Shown in pieces: positions 25,153-33,606 of a DNA stretch of 64,000 nucleotides. The stretch is taken from the NCBI RefSeq assembly GCF_025354435.1, contig NZ_JANXMU010000038.1, positions 1 through 64,000 of the forward strand. The letters run 5' to 3'. Each line of letters begins with the position of its first letter. Position 1 is the first letter of the stretch. This DNA is from Rhodoferax sp. GTDB lineage: Bacteria; Pseudomonadota; Gammaproteobacteria; Burkholderiales; Burkholderiaceae_C. Both the position numbers and the translations under genes were made by a program. The notes below the pieces were generated by a model. That model was not told the origin of the DNA. It searched no databases and saw nothing but the letters and a program-made list of their open reading frames with translations.

Positions 25153-27261
25153 TCAGTCTTTCGCCCCAATCAATTTGTCTTTGAGGTGGTCAAATTCGCG
25201 GTCGCCGTCCATCGTCTTGCGGTTGGTGGACAAGGCCATGCTGGCTTCGGTACCGCCCTCCCCCTGGCTGAGCCAGACCCAGACGCGGCGTTCGCGGATG
25301 TACAGCATCGCAAACACGCCCAGGATCAGGAACGCACAGCCAAGATACACCACCTTCTTACCGGGTGCGCGGGCCACCTGGAATACGCTGGCCTGCACCT
25401 GGGTGAAGTTGGTCAACTCGAACGCCATGGGCGCGGGGTAGAACTGCACGTCGCTCAGGGCCAGCACGGCCTGGGTCATGTAGCCCTGGGTTTTTTCTGA
25501 AGGCTCCAGGGGCGGCAATCCGGCCTGGGTCTGGGTGGTTTGCAGCAGCTCAAACAGCACGCCGTTCAAGATGCGCACCAGCACCGAACCGGCTTTTTCA
25601 CGCTCGGCCTCGGGCACATTGGCTTCGATGAAGTCGGCAATCGCCTGCAGGCCGCCTTTAGCGCTTTTGCCGCCAGATCCGTCCCCGGCAAACAGGGTCA
25701 GGGCGCGGTTGGCCGACAGGCTGAGTTGCTGCGCCAGCTCGGGCCGCGATGGATCAACCGCCTTGGCGGTGTAGCGCTGCACCGCCTGGGCGCGCAGGGC
25801 CGGGTCCAGCAGCCCGGCGCGCAAGCGGGCAAAGCTATCCATGCTGCCCTCGCTGTCCACCGGGATGCGCAAATAGCGGAAGGTGTCAGCCGGGTTCTCG
25901 CGCATGCCCAGCAGGTAGACCGGCACGCCGTCGCCGGTATCCACCGGCAGCATGTAGTTGTGGAACTCGCGGGCCTGGCCTGCAGCATCGCGCAACTTGT
26001 AGGTGATGCTGGGGCCGACGTTACGCAGCACTTTCTGGGTCTGGGTCTTGTTGGCTGCGCCTAGGCGCGAGTCGATGGAATGGCGCAGATCAACCTTGCG
26101 CACGTCCGCGCCAGAGGCGGTGGGGTCGGAGCCGAAATTCTCCACGTTGATGACGCGCAGGGCGGTGTATTCCAGCGCGAGCTTTTCGCCACCGGCACCC
26201 TGGGTGAGCTGGGACGTGCCACCGATGATGCCGTCAATCTCGAATGGCTTGGTGGCCGCCCCCATGGACACGGCCCGCAACGACACCTTGGAGCCACCGT
26301 CGTCAAAGCTGGACTGGTAAATCTCCACGCCCTTGTAGTTGGCCGGGTGGTTGACCTCGACACGGGCCGGAATGGCGGCCCCGGTTTCCTTGTCGTGCAG
26401 CACGATTTCGCTGGCAAACAGCTTGGGCATGCCGGTGGAGTAGTACTCGACGATGAATTTCTTCAGCTCGATCGAAAACGGCAGGTCTTGCAGCACCACG
26501 CCTCCGGTCTGGTTCAGGATGGCGGTGCTGCTTTGAGAACCCTCGGCCACCAAAATATTGCCGCGAAAGGTCGGGTTATTAGGGCCTAGGCGGTATTCGG
26601 CAGGCACATCGGCAATCAGCCCACCGCCCTTGTAGACCGACTTGCCGTTGAGCAGCATCTGCGCCTTGACCACCAGGTCGCCATCGAACAGGCCACCCAG
26701 ACAGATCAACACAATGGCGCTATGGGCGGCGATGTAACCCAGCTTGTTGGCGGCACCGGCCTTGGCGGCCACCATCCAACCGTTGTCGCGCTGCTGCAGC
26801 TTGACCTTCCAGCCGCCGCTGACCAGGGTCTGGCCGATGCGCCGGGCCGCCACCTCGGGCGATTCCGCCAGGCTAGCCTGGGCGTGGTGGGCAAAGGCTT
26901 TCAGGCTTTGGGCGCGAATGTTTTCTTTGTAAATTTTGAAGTCGGCCCAGATCTTGGGCGTGCTGCGCGCAATGCAGAGCGAGGTGCTGAGCACCAAAAA
27001 CGCCAGAATCAACATGAACCACCAGGCGCTGTACACCGTGGTCAGGCTGGCCGCCGCAAACACCTGGGCCCAGAACGGCCCGAACTGGTTGACGTAGTTG
27101 ACCAGCGGCTCCTGCTGCTTGAGCACCGTGCCGATGACCGAGGCAATGCAGATGACGGTCAGCAGCGAGATCGAGAACCGCATCGACGAAAACAGCTCCA
27201 CCGCGGCGCGCAGGGCATGGGAGCGGGTTTTGACGCGAACGCCGTGGGTGCTAACAGACAT
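25153..27261 (-). CDS. resB: ResB/CcsB, System II cytochrome c biogenesis protein
   Basis: 702 residues with transmembrane helices near residues 25-45, 80-100 and 180-200, a large periplasmic domain of about 400 residues, and a final helix near 640-660 followed by a charged cytoplasmic tail. N-terminal 'SSMRFSISLLTVICIASVIGT' and 'HSAIVLICLGG' (with a conserved heme His) are family signatures. It partners ccsA immediately downstream. A strong terminator lies 31-65 bp ahead of its ATG, so its own promoter must be in that short gap or there is readthrough. Confidence 0.95.
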   Translation of the reverse strand: MSVSTHGVRVKTRSHALRAAVELFSSMRFSISLLTVICIASVIGTVLKQQEPLVNYVNQFGPFWAQVFAAASLTTVYSAWWFMLILAFLVLSTSLCIARSTPKIWADFKIYKENIRAQSLKAFAHHAQASLAESPEVAARRIGQTLVSGGWKVKLQQRDNGWMVAAKAGAANKLGYIAAHSAIVLICLGGLFDGDLVVKAQMLLNGKSVYKGGGLIADVPAEYRLGPNNPTFRGNILVAEGSQSSTAILNQTGGVVLQDLPFSIELKKFIVEYYSTGMPKLFASEIVLHDKETGAAIPARVEVNHPANYKGVEIYQSSFDDGGSKVSLRAVSMGAATKPFEIDGIIGGTSQLTQGAGGEKLALEYTALRVINVENFGSDPTASGADVRKVDLRHSIDSRLGAANKTQTQKVLRNVGPSITYKLRDAAGQAREFHNYMLPVDTGDGVPVYLLGMRENPADTFRYLRIPVDSEGSMDSFARLRAGLLDPALRAQAVQRYTAKAVDPSRPELAQQLSLSANRALTLFAGDGSGGKSAKGGLQAIADFIEANVPEAEREKAGSVLVRILNGVLFELLQTTQTQAGLPPLEPSEKTQGYMTQAVLALSDVQFYPAPMAFELTNFTQVQASVFQVARAPGKKVVYLGCAFLILGVFAMLYIRERRVWVWLSQGEGGTEASMALSTNRKTMDGDREFDHLKDKLIGAKD

Positions 27262-27291
27262 GGGGAGTCACTACTTCAATAACAGGAATCA

Positions 27292-27326
27292 AAAAGGGCG
27301 GGCCATCCTGGATAGCCCGCCCTTTT
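27292..27326 (-). terminator. Rho-independent terminator of the cytochrome c4 gene
   Basis: Perfect 12-bp stem AAAAGGGCGGGC / GCCCGCCCTTTT with an 11-nt loop, followed on the minus strand by T's. It lies about 50 bp after the cytochrome c4 stop and just before resB. The symmetry of the A and T arms would allow activity in both directions. Confidence 0.88.
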
Positions 27327-27378
27327 AGGGTGTAAAGAGGGCGCTTGGTTCCCTAGAAACCGCTGCGCCAGGCCGCTA

Positions 27379-28017
27379 TCAATGCAGGCCAGCGATGTAA
27401 TCGGCCACGGCCTTGATTTCGCGGTCGTTCAGCTTGGCGGCCACCATGGTCATTTGCACGCTGTTCTTGCGGCCACCGTCACGGAAGGTGGTCAGCTGCG
27501 TCGCCACATAGTCGGCGTGCTGGCCACCCAGGCGTGGGTACTGGGCTGGAATGCCTGCACCGTTGGGGCTGTGGCAGCCTGCGCAGGCGGCAATCTGGCG
27601 ATCGGCAATACCACCGCGGTAAATACGCTCACCCAGGGCCACCAGCTCTTTGTCTTTGGCAAAACCGGGTTTGATGGGCTTGGACGTGACCCAGTAGGCG
27701 ATGTTGCGCATGTCGTCATCGCTCAGGGTGGTGGCGAAGCCCTTCATGATGGCGTTGTTGCGCTTGCCGGACTTGAATTCCTGCAACTGCTTCACCAAAT
27801 ACTGGGGGTGCTGCTGCGACAACTTGGGGTTGGCGGCAATGCCTGAATTGCCGTCGGCACCGTGGCAGGCGGCGCACACCGCGGTAAAGCTGGCCTCGCC
27901 TTTGACCAGATCTGGCTTGGCGGCCATAGGCGCGGCGGGCTTTTCCTCGGCGGCAAAAGTCGACACAAAGGGGCTCGCCAGCGCGGCGGCGGTCAACAGG
28001 GAGACAAGTAGCTTCAT
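27379..28017 (-). CDS. Diheme cytochrome c4
   Basis: Periplasmic electron carrier. 212 residues: signal peptide to about F-A-A (residue 23); two tandem c-type domains with heme sites C-A-A-C-H (Cys48-His52) and C-A-G-C-H (Cys145-His149); and candidate axial methionines in 'AIMKGFATTLSD' and 'SVQMTMVAAKL'. Two-domain architecture and length fit cytochrome c4. Its position beside the System II maturation genes, needed for heme attachment, is conserved in related genera. Confidence 0.94.
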   Translation of the reverse strand: MKLLVSLLTAAALASPFVSTFAAEEKPAAPMAAKPDLVKGEASFTAVCAACHGADGNSGIAANPKLSQQHPQYLVKQLQEFKSGKRNNAIMKGFATTLSDDDMRNIAYWVTSKPIKPGFAKDKELVALGERIYRGGIADRQIAACAGCHSPNGAGIPAQYPRLGGQHADYVATQLTTFRDGGRKNSVQMTMVAAKLNDREIKAVADYIAGLH

Positions 28018-28175
28018 ATTCGAGGGGGCCTATCGATTTGTCTTTTTCGGGGGCGCTTCTGGGGCTATTTTGGGGCGCACAAGCCAATGATTCTACAATG
28101 CAGGCCCGGTTCTCTTTACGAGAACCCCCTGAACACGACGGGCGCAGCACCTGCACCCTGTCCTCCGAAGACTCC

Positions 28176-28949
28176 ATGATTCCTACCTCTCCCCCGGCAG
28201 CCGACGGCGCGCCCTTGCCCAAATTGCCGCCCGCCAAAAGCCCAGCGGTCATCGCCTCGGGCTGGATGCACACGGCCAAGTTCCTGACCACCGCGCCGCA
28301 ACTACACCATCTGCCCCCGCTGACGGTGCCGGAAATCGCCTTCGTGGGCCGCTCCAACGCAGGCAAATCCACCTGCATCAACACCCTGACGCAGCAAAAG
28401 CAGCTGGCTTACGCCTCCAAAAAACCCGGCCGCACGCAGAACATCAACCTGTTCAGCCTGGGCAAACAGGGCGTGACCGACGCGGTGCTGGCCGATTTGC
28501 CCGGCTACGGCTACGCGGCCGTGCCCAAGGCCGACAAGATCCGCTGGCAGCGCGTGATGGCCAATTATTTGATCACCCGCGAGAACCTGATCGGCATCGT
28601 GATGATGTGCGACCCGCGCCACGGCCTGACCGAGCTGGACGAAATCTTGCTGGACATCGTGCGCCCCCGCGTCGCCGAAGGCCTGAAGTTTCTGATTTTG
28701 CTGACCAAGTCCGACAAGCTGAACCGCGAAGAAGCCACCAAGGCCTTGTCGATCGCGCGCCTGCAAGCCGGTGGCGGCGAGGTCAAGCTATTCTCGGCCC
28801 TCAAAAAGCAAGGTATCGACGAAGCCAGCCAATTGCTGTGGCAGTGGGCCCACCCCGAAGGTGCCGATGCACCCGCGCCCAAGCCAGCCGCGCCGGTGAT
28901 CGACGAACCCGAGAATCTGGATGAGCCCGAGAACCTCGACGAAAATTAA
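28176..28949 (+). CDS. yihA: Ribosome biogenesis GTPase YihA/EngB
   Basis: TRAFAC GTPase required for 50S subunit assembly. 257 residues from ATG 28176. G1 is GRSNAGKS near residue 58, G2 region 'KPGRTQNINLF', G3 'DLPGYG', G4 'TKSDKLNR', G5 'FSALKKQGI'. The start was chosen by homology; the frame is open further upstream, but that part overlaps the promoter region divergent from cytochrome c4. The C-terminal tail is unusually long and ends with a short tandem duplication P-E-N-L-D-E-P-E-N-L-D-E. Confidence 0.94.
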   Translation: MIPTSPPAADGAPLPKLPPAKSPAVIASGWMHTAKFLTTAPQLHHLPPLTVPEIAFVGRSNAGKSTCINTLTQQKQLAYASKKPGRTQNINLFSLGKQGVTDAVLADLPGYGYAAVPKADKIRWQRVMANYLITRENLIGIVMMCDPRHGLTELDEILLDIVRPRVAEGLKFLILLTKSDKLNREEATKALSIARLQAGGGEVKLFSALKKQGIDEASQLLWQWAHPEGADAPAPKPAAPVIDEPENLDEPENLDEN

Positions 28950-28958
28950 TGGTCTTTT

Positions 28959-29008
28959 AGGTCCCCAGCGCATATTCCACGTGCGCTAGAAGCTCCTAAA
29001 AACATAGT
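28959..29008 (+). repeat. Copy of the ~50-bp interspersed repeat between convergent genes
   Basis: Starts AGGTCCCCAGCGCAT, contains an inner GCGCATATTCCACGTGCGC-like inverted repeat, and ends with CTAGAAGCTCC and an AT-rich tail. It lies between yihA and the convergent acyltransferase gene. Confidence 0.75.
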
Positions 29009-29013
29009 AAAAC

Positions 29014-29880
29014 TCAATACACCTCGGGCGCGCCTGGGGGCCGGGTTTTGAAGCGTTTATGCACCCAGAAGTACTGCGCGGGCATGGTGGCGATGTAGTC
29101 TTGCAGGCGGCGGTTCATCAGGGCGGTGTCGGCTTCTGCGTCATTGCTGGGGAAGTTTTCCCAGGCGGGCAGCACTTCCACCTCGTAGCCCCAGTCGGTC
29201 ATGCGGGTCAGCACCGGCACCACCTTGGCGCGGCCCAGCCGGGCGAAACGCGACAAGGACGGCACGGTGGCCGCGGCCACGCCGTAAAACAGCACAAAAA
29301 ACGCGTCCTTGGACCCAAAGTCCATGTCGGGCAGCAGGTACAGCGGCTGGCCCTGGCGCAGCGAAGCGACGATTTCCTTCACGCCCTGGCGGCGGTCAAA
29401 CAGGCGGGCGTTGCCAAAGCGCTGGCGGCCCTGGGCGATCCATGCGTCCATCACCTGGTTGCTTTGGGGGGTGAAGATGGTGTTGAAGTCGCGCGGAATC
29501 TGCTGCGACAAGGCGGTAGCCCCCGCGTCCAGCCCCACAAAGTGCGGCACGAACAGCACGGTGGGGGTGTCGCCGTTCAATTGCGCCACGTCGCCCACGA
29601 TTTTGAGCCGCTGCAAGGTGCGCTCGGGTGCGCCGTGCCACAGCCAGCCCCGGTCCAGCCAGGCCCGGGTGAAGTATACAAAGATTTGCCGCACCAGCGC
29701 CCGCCGCTCCTGCGCAGACTGCTCTGGAAAACATAGTGTGAGATTGGTGGTGGCAATGGCCCGCCGACCGCCCAGCAGACCGTACAGCAGCAGCCCCAGG
29801 ACCCAGCCCACGCCGCGCACCCAGACCAGCGGCAGGCGCGCCAGCAGGCGCATGAACACAATCAATCCTTGGGACAGCAT
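29014..29880 (-). CDS. LpxL/HtrB-family lipid A acyltransferase
   Basis: 288-residue inner-membrane-associated acyltransferase that transfers a secondary acyl chain to lipid A. The catalytic HX4D motif is H-F-V-G-L-D (His113-Asp118). An N-terminal hydrophobic anchor spans residues ~8-36; 'DMDFGSKDAFFVLFYG' matches the second conserved block. It lies 43 bp after a paralog on the same strand. Which acyl position each enzyme serves cannot be told from sequence. ATG 29880 was taken rather than the adjacent TTG. Confidence 0.9.
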   Translation of the reverse strand: MLSQGLIVFMRLLARLPLVWVRGVGWVLGLLLYGLLGGRRAIATTNLTLCFPEQSAQERRALVRQIFVYFTRAWLDRGWLWHGAPERTLQRLKIVGDVAQLNGDTPTVLFVPHFVGLDAGATALSQQIPRDFNTIFTPQSNQVMDAWIAQGRQRFGNARLFDRRQGVKEIVASLRQGQPLYLLPDMDFGSKDAFFVLFYGVAAATVPSLSRFARLGRAKVVPVLTRMTDWGYEVEVLPAWENFPSNDAEADTALMNRRLQDYIATMPAQYFWVHKRFKTRPPGAPEVY

Positions 29881-29923
29881 CAAAAATCCAAATCAGAAAC
29901 AAAAACGGGAGGAAACCGGGAAA

Positions 29924-30772
29924 TCAGGGGCGGGATTCTGGCCGCGGCTGTTTGTAGCGCGCGTAGCTCCAGAGGTACATGCCGGGGCGTTGGCGGATCA
30001 GGTCTTCCATGGCCGCGTTCAGCGCCACGGCAGCCACCGTATCGCCCTGGTCCAGCGGCAAATGCAGGGGGTGCACATGGATGACATAGCCGCGCCCCCA
30101 GGGCAAACGGTCGCCCAAGGCTACCAGCATCGGCGCACCGCTTTGCCGGGCCAAACGTAAAGCCAGGGTCATGGTGTAGGCCGGGCGGCCAAAAAACGGC
30201 GCCCACACGCCCTGCCCCTCGCCCGGCACCTGGTCGGGCAGCATGCCCACCACCCGGCCCTGCTTGAGCGACTTGAGGATCATGCGCACGCCGCCGGTGG
30301 TGGTGGGCGCGGCCTCCAGCCCCGGCGCGGAGCGGGCGGCCTTGAGCAATGCATCCAGCCATGCGAATTTGGATGGTTTGTACAGGATGGTCATGGCGCC
30401 GTACTGTTCGCTGAAACGGGCGGCGTGCGCCTGCGGCACCACCTCGAAGCTGCCCACGTGCGGGGTCATGAACACCACGCCCTTGCCCAGGGCCAGCGCG
30501 GCCTCCAGGTGCTCCACGCCCTGCCACTGGATTTTGGGCAGCTTCTGGGCACGGGGGCGCAGCCACAGCCAGGGCAGCTCGGTGGCCAGCTTGCCCGCTT
30601 CGGCAATGGCGCGGCGGGCCTGGCGCGGGGCAATCCCGGCCTGGGCCACGTTCTCATTGAAGCGCTTGCGGTAGGTGGGCGATGCCAGATACGCCAGCCA
30701 GCCCAGCAGCGCACCCAGCATGTGCAGCACCGCCAGCGGCAGGTGGGCGGACCATCGGAACAACAAGGACAT
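29924..30772 (-). CDS. LpxL/LpxM-family lipid A acyltransferase (second copy)
   Basis: 282 residues; catalytic HX4E motif H-V-G-S-F-E (His105-Glu110); N-terminal anchor at residues ~10-30; second block 'MLPDQVPGEGQGVWAPFFG' near residue 195. It differs from its neighbour in having Glu rather than Asp in the motif. The pair probably adds successive secondary acyl chains during lipid A synthesis. It is divergent from metK with 136 bp between starts. Confidence 0.9.
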   Translation of the reverse strand: MSLLFRWSAHLPLAVLHMLGALLGWLAYLASPTYRKRFNENVAQAGIAPRQARRAIAEAGKLATELPWLWLRPRAQKLPKIQWQGVEHLEAALALGKGVVFMTPHVGSFEVVPQAHAARFSEQYGAMTILYKPSKFAWLDALLKAARSAPGLEAAPTTTGGVRMILKSLKQGRVVGMLPDQVPGEGQGVWAPFFGRPAYTMTLALRLARQSGAPMLVALGDRLPWGRGYVIHVHPLHLPLDQGDTVAAVALNAAMEDLIRQRPGMYLWSYARYKQPRPESRP

Positions 30773-30849
30773 AGTTTGTGGCGGTAAAATGATAGGGTCG
30801 CTGAGTTAACTGAACTACTTGCAGGGCGACGTTAAACACATCTGCTAAA

Positions 30850-30881
30850 GCGTTCGCCAAAGCTCCCCAGGCTGGCAACGC
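30850..30881 (+). promoter_or_regulatory. Stable hairpin in the metK leader
   Basis: GCGTT pairs with AACGC (30850-30854 / 30877-30881); the helix continues inside with GCCA / TGGC and a G-C/C-G pair across a two-base bulge, closing a loop of seven bases. It ends 15 bases before the AGGAG ribosome site at 30896-30900. It could be a regulatory leader element; no known SAM-type riboswitch consensus was matched. Confidence 0.4.
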
Positions 30882-30908
30882 GCCATCACCAACACAGGAG
30901 TTTACAAA

Positions 30909-32096
30909 ATGGCGAACGACTTTCTTTTCACCTCCGAATCCGTTTCCGAAGGCCACCCCGACAAGGTCGCCGACCAGATCTCGGACGCGATTCTGGACGC
31001 AATCTTCAAGCAAGACCCGCTGAGCCGCGTGGCCGCCGAAACGCTGACCAACACCGGCCTGGTCGTGCTGGCCGGTGAAATCACCACCAACGCGCATGTG
31101 GACTACATCCAGGTGGCGCGCGACACCATCAAGCGCATCGGCTACGACAACACCGAATACGGCATCGACCACAAGGGTTGCGCGGTCATGGTCTGCTACG
31201 ACAAGCAGAGCAACGACATCGCCCAGGGCGTGGACCACGCCAGTGACGACCACCTGAACACCGGCGCGGGCGACCAGGGCCTGATGTTCGGCTACGCCTG
31301 TAATGAGACGCCCGAGCTGATGCCCGCGCCGATCTACTACGCCCACCGCCTAGTCGAGCGCCAGGCCCAGCTGCGCAAAGATGGCCGCCTGCCTTTCTTG
31401 CGCCCCGATGCCAAGAGCCAGGTGACCATGCGCTACGTGGACGGCAAGCCGCACAGCATCGACACCGTGGTCTTGTCCACCCAGCACCACCCCGACCAGT
31501 CGGAAACCGCACACAAGATGAAGGACTCGTTCATCGAGGCCGTGATCGAAGAAATCATCAAGCCGGTGCTGCCCAAAGAGTGGCTGCAAAACACCAAGTA
31601 TTTGATCAACCCCACCGGCCGCTTCGTCATCGGCGGCCCGCAAGGCGACTGCGGCTTGACCGGCCGCAAGATCATTGTGGACACCTACGGCGGTGCCTGC
31701 CCGCACGGCGGCGGCGCGTTCAGCGGCAAAGACCCAACCAAGGTGGACCGCTCGGCCGCCTATGCCGCCCGCTACGTGGCCAAGAACATCGTGGCCGCTG
31801 GTTTGGCGCGCCAGTGCCAGATACAGGTGGCCTACGCGATTGGCGTGGCGCAGCCCATGAACGTGACCATCTATACCGAAGGCACGGGCGTGATCCCCGA
31901 CGAGCAGATCGCCGAGCTGGTCAAAGCCCACTTCGACCTGCGCCCCAAGGGCATCATCCAGATGCTGGACCTGCTGCGCCCGATCTACGAAAAGACCGCC
32001 GCCTACGGCCACTTTGGGCGCGAAGAGCCTGAATTTACGTGGGAACGGACGGACAAGGCGCAGATCCTGCGCGCTGCTGCGGGCCGGAAGGGCTAA
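30909..32096 (+). CDS. metK: S-adenosylmethionine synthase
   Basis: Makes SAM from methionine and ATP in the cytoplasm. 395 residues, full length. Signatures include N-terminal '[13 protein letters not shown]', '[12 protein letters not shown]' near residue 120, the phosphate loop '[19 protein letters not shown]' near residue 268 and '[11 protein letters not shown]'. The ATG at 30909 has an AGGAG ribosome site eight bases upstream. Confidence 0.98.
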   Translation: MANDFLFTSESVSEGHPDKVADQISDAILDAIFKQDPLSRVAAETLTNTGLVVLAGEITTNAHVDYIQVARDTIKRIGYDNTEYGIDHKGCAVMVCYDKQSNDIAQGVDHASDDHLNTGAGDQGLMFGYACNETPELMPAPIYYAHRLVERQAQLRKDGRLPFLRPDAKSQVTMRYVDGKPHSIDTVVLSTQHHPDQSETAHKMKDSFIEAVIEEIIKPVLPKEWLQNTKYLINPTGRFVIGGPQGDCGLTGRKIIVDTYGGACPHGGGAFSGKDPTKVDRSAAYAARYVAKNIVAAGLARQCQIQVAYAIGVAQPMNVTIYTEGTGVIPDEQIAELVKAHFDLRPKGIIQMLDLLRPIYEKTAAYGHFGREEPEFTWERTDKAQILRAAAGRKG

Positions 32097-32187
32097 GCCA
32101 AATGTAACGAAGCACACCATGGTTATAGACATAACGCACGCCGTCCAAGGATGCCGTGGAACCGGCTTTGCCGGGCCACTGGCATCG

Positions 32188-32202
32188 CCCCCTGCAAGGG
32201 GG
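32188..32202. repeat. Short GC-rich palindrome after metK
   Basis: CCCCCT-GCA-AGGGGG hairpin within a G/C-rich stretch between metK and the exporter gene. No T-run follows, so it is not a classical terminator. It looks like a REP-type palindrome of the kind common between betaproteobacterial genes. Confidence 0.45.
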
Positions 32203-32243
32203 TGGGCGAAAGATGCGCAGCACTGCAGCCTGGGGGTGTGCCT

Positions 32244-33467
32244 ATGAACCCTAATGCCGCCCAGTTGTGGCCCGCGCCACGTTGGGCACTGGCAATTTTG
32301 TTGGCCCTGCTCGGCATGCTCGGGCCGTTTTCCATCGACACCTTCATCCCGGCCTTCGCAGGGATAGCGGCATCGCTGGGCGCAACCCCGGCGCAGATGC
32401 AGCAAACGTTGTCGGCCTACCTGTTTGGCTTTGCGTTCATGAACCTGTTCCACGGGGCGCTGTCGGACAGCTTTGGCCGCCGCCCGGTGGTGTTGACGGG
32501 CTTGGCAGTATTCACCCTGGCCAGCGCAGGCTGCGCACTGTCGCAGAGCATCGGGCAACTGGTGTTCTTCAGGGCGCTGCAGGGCCTGTCTACCGGCGCG
32601 GGCATCGTGGTGTCGCGGGCGGTGGTGCGCGATATGTTCCCCCCGGCCGATGCGCAAAAAGTGATGAGCCAGATCACCATCTACTTCGGCGTGGCCCCGG
32701 CGATTGCGCCCATCATCGGCGGCTGGCTGTTTGTGCACCTCGGCTGGCACAGCATCTTCTGGTTTTTGACCGGCGTGGGCGTGCTGCTGTGGGGGGCCAA
32801 CTTCCGGTTTCTGCCCGAAACCCTGCACCTGGACCAACGCCAACCTTTGAACGCCCGGCACCTGCTGCGCGGTTACTGGCAGTTGTGCTCGAACCCGCGC
32901 TTTGTGCTGCTGGCGCTGGCCAGCGGCGTGCCCTTCAACGGCATGTTTTTGTACGTGCTGTCGGCCCCCGAGTTTCTGGGCCACCTGCTGGGGCTGGGGC
33001 CGACGCAGTTTTTCTGGTTCTTTTTGCTGACCATCAGCGGCATCATGTCCGGGGCCTGGTGCAGTGGCCGCATGGCGGGCAAGGTGCCGGCCAAGACACA
33101 AATCCGCCACGGATTTGTGATCATGGTGGTGGTGTCGGTGGTGAACGTGCTGGCCAACCTGCTGTTCCAGGCGCACGTCAGCTGGGCGCTGTTTCCGGTG
33201 GCCATCTTCGCGTTTGGCTGGGCCATGATGGTGCCCGCCGTGACCCTGCTGGTGCTGGACCTGTACCCCGAGCGGCGCGGCATGGCGTCCAGCCTGCAGG
33301 CCTGCCTGGGATCGACGGCCAACGGGCTGGTGGCCGGGGTGCTGGCCCCGCTGGTGATGCATTCGGCGATGGGGCTGGCCACCGCCTCTATGGGCATGCT
33401 CGCCGTGGGTTTGCTGGCCTGGATGTGGCTGCACCGCCGCTGGCCAGACATCGGGCGGGTGGTTTAG
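32244..33467 (+). CDS. Bcr/CflA-family MFS multidrug exporter
   Basis: 407-residue, 12-helix major facilitator. The helix-1 'FSIDTFIPAF' motif (S-x-D-x-Y/F-x-P) is characteristic of the Bcr/CflA drug:H+ antiporter family, as is the loop 2-3 motif 'GALSDSFGRRPV' and the motif C-like 'RALQGLSTGAGIVVSRAVVRD'. ATG 32244 was chosen because it precedes the first helix by a normal distance. The substrate is unknown. Confidence 0.9.
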   Translation: MNPNAAQLWPAPRWALAILLALLGMLGPFSIDTFIPAFAGIAASLGATPAQMQQTLSAYLFGFAFMNLFHGALSDSFGRRPVVLTGLAVFTLASAGCALSQSIGQLVFFRALQGLSTGAGIVVSRAVVRDMFPPADAQKVMSQITIYFGVAPAIAPIIGGWLFVHLGWHSIFWFLTGVGVLLWGANFRFLPETLHLDQRQPLNARHLLRGYWQLCSNPRFVLLALASGVPFNGMFLYVLSAPEFLGHLLGLGPTQFFWFFLLTISGIMSGAWCSGRMAGKVPAKTQIRHGFVIMVVVSVVNVLANLLFQAHVSWALFPVAIFAFGWAMMVPAVTLLVLDLYPERRGMASSLQACLGSTANGLVAGVLAPLVMHSAMGLATASMGMLAVGLLAWMWLHRRWPDIGRVV

Positions 33468-33490
33468 CCAATATGCGAAAAATACATGCC

Positions 33491-33553
33491 TTATATCAAA
33501 TAGCAATATCAAATAAATAGCAACTAGCGCATATTAAACATACGCAAGAAGCC
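33491..33553 (+). repeat. Diverged copy of the ~50-bp interspersed repeat
   Basis: The region between the exporter gene and galE (139 bp) contains two AATAGCAA-type tails, a CTAGCGCATATT core and ATACGC, matching parts of the repeat family in rearranged or doubled form. The rest of this gap is AT-rich and shows no gene. Confidence 0.55.
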
Positions 33554-33606
33554 AAAAATATGTTCCTAGAGATACCACCCAGATACCTCAAATACGCATA
33601 TCTCGA

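Noticed and set aside
30780-30908. SAM or SAH riboswitch ahead of metK
   Set aside because: Looked for the known consensus blocks and could not match more than isolated short pieces; kept only as an unassigned hairpin.
32188-32202. Rho-independent terminator for metK
   Set aside because: The hairpin is GC-rich but no T-run follows on either strand.
31350-33512. 720-codon minus-strand open frame opposite metK and the MFS exporter
   Set aside because: His/Gln/Arg-rich low-complexity translation; both plus-strand genes are clear and complete.
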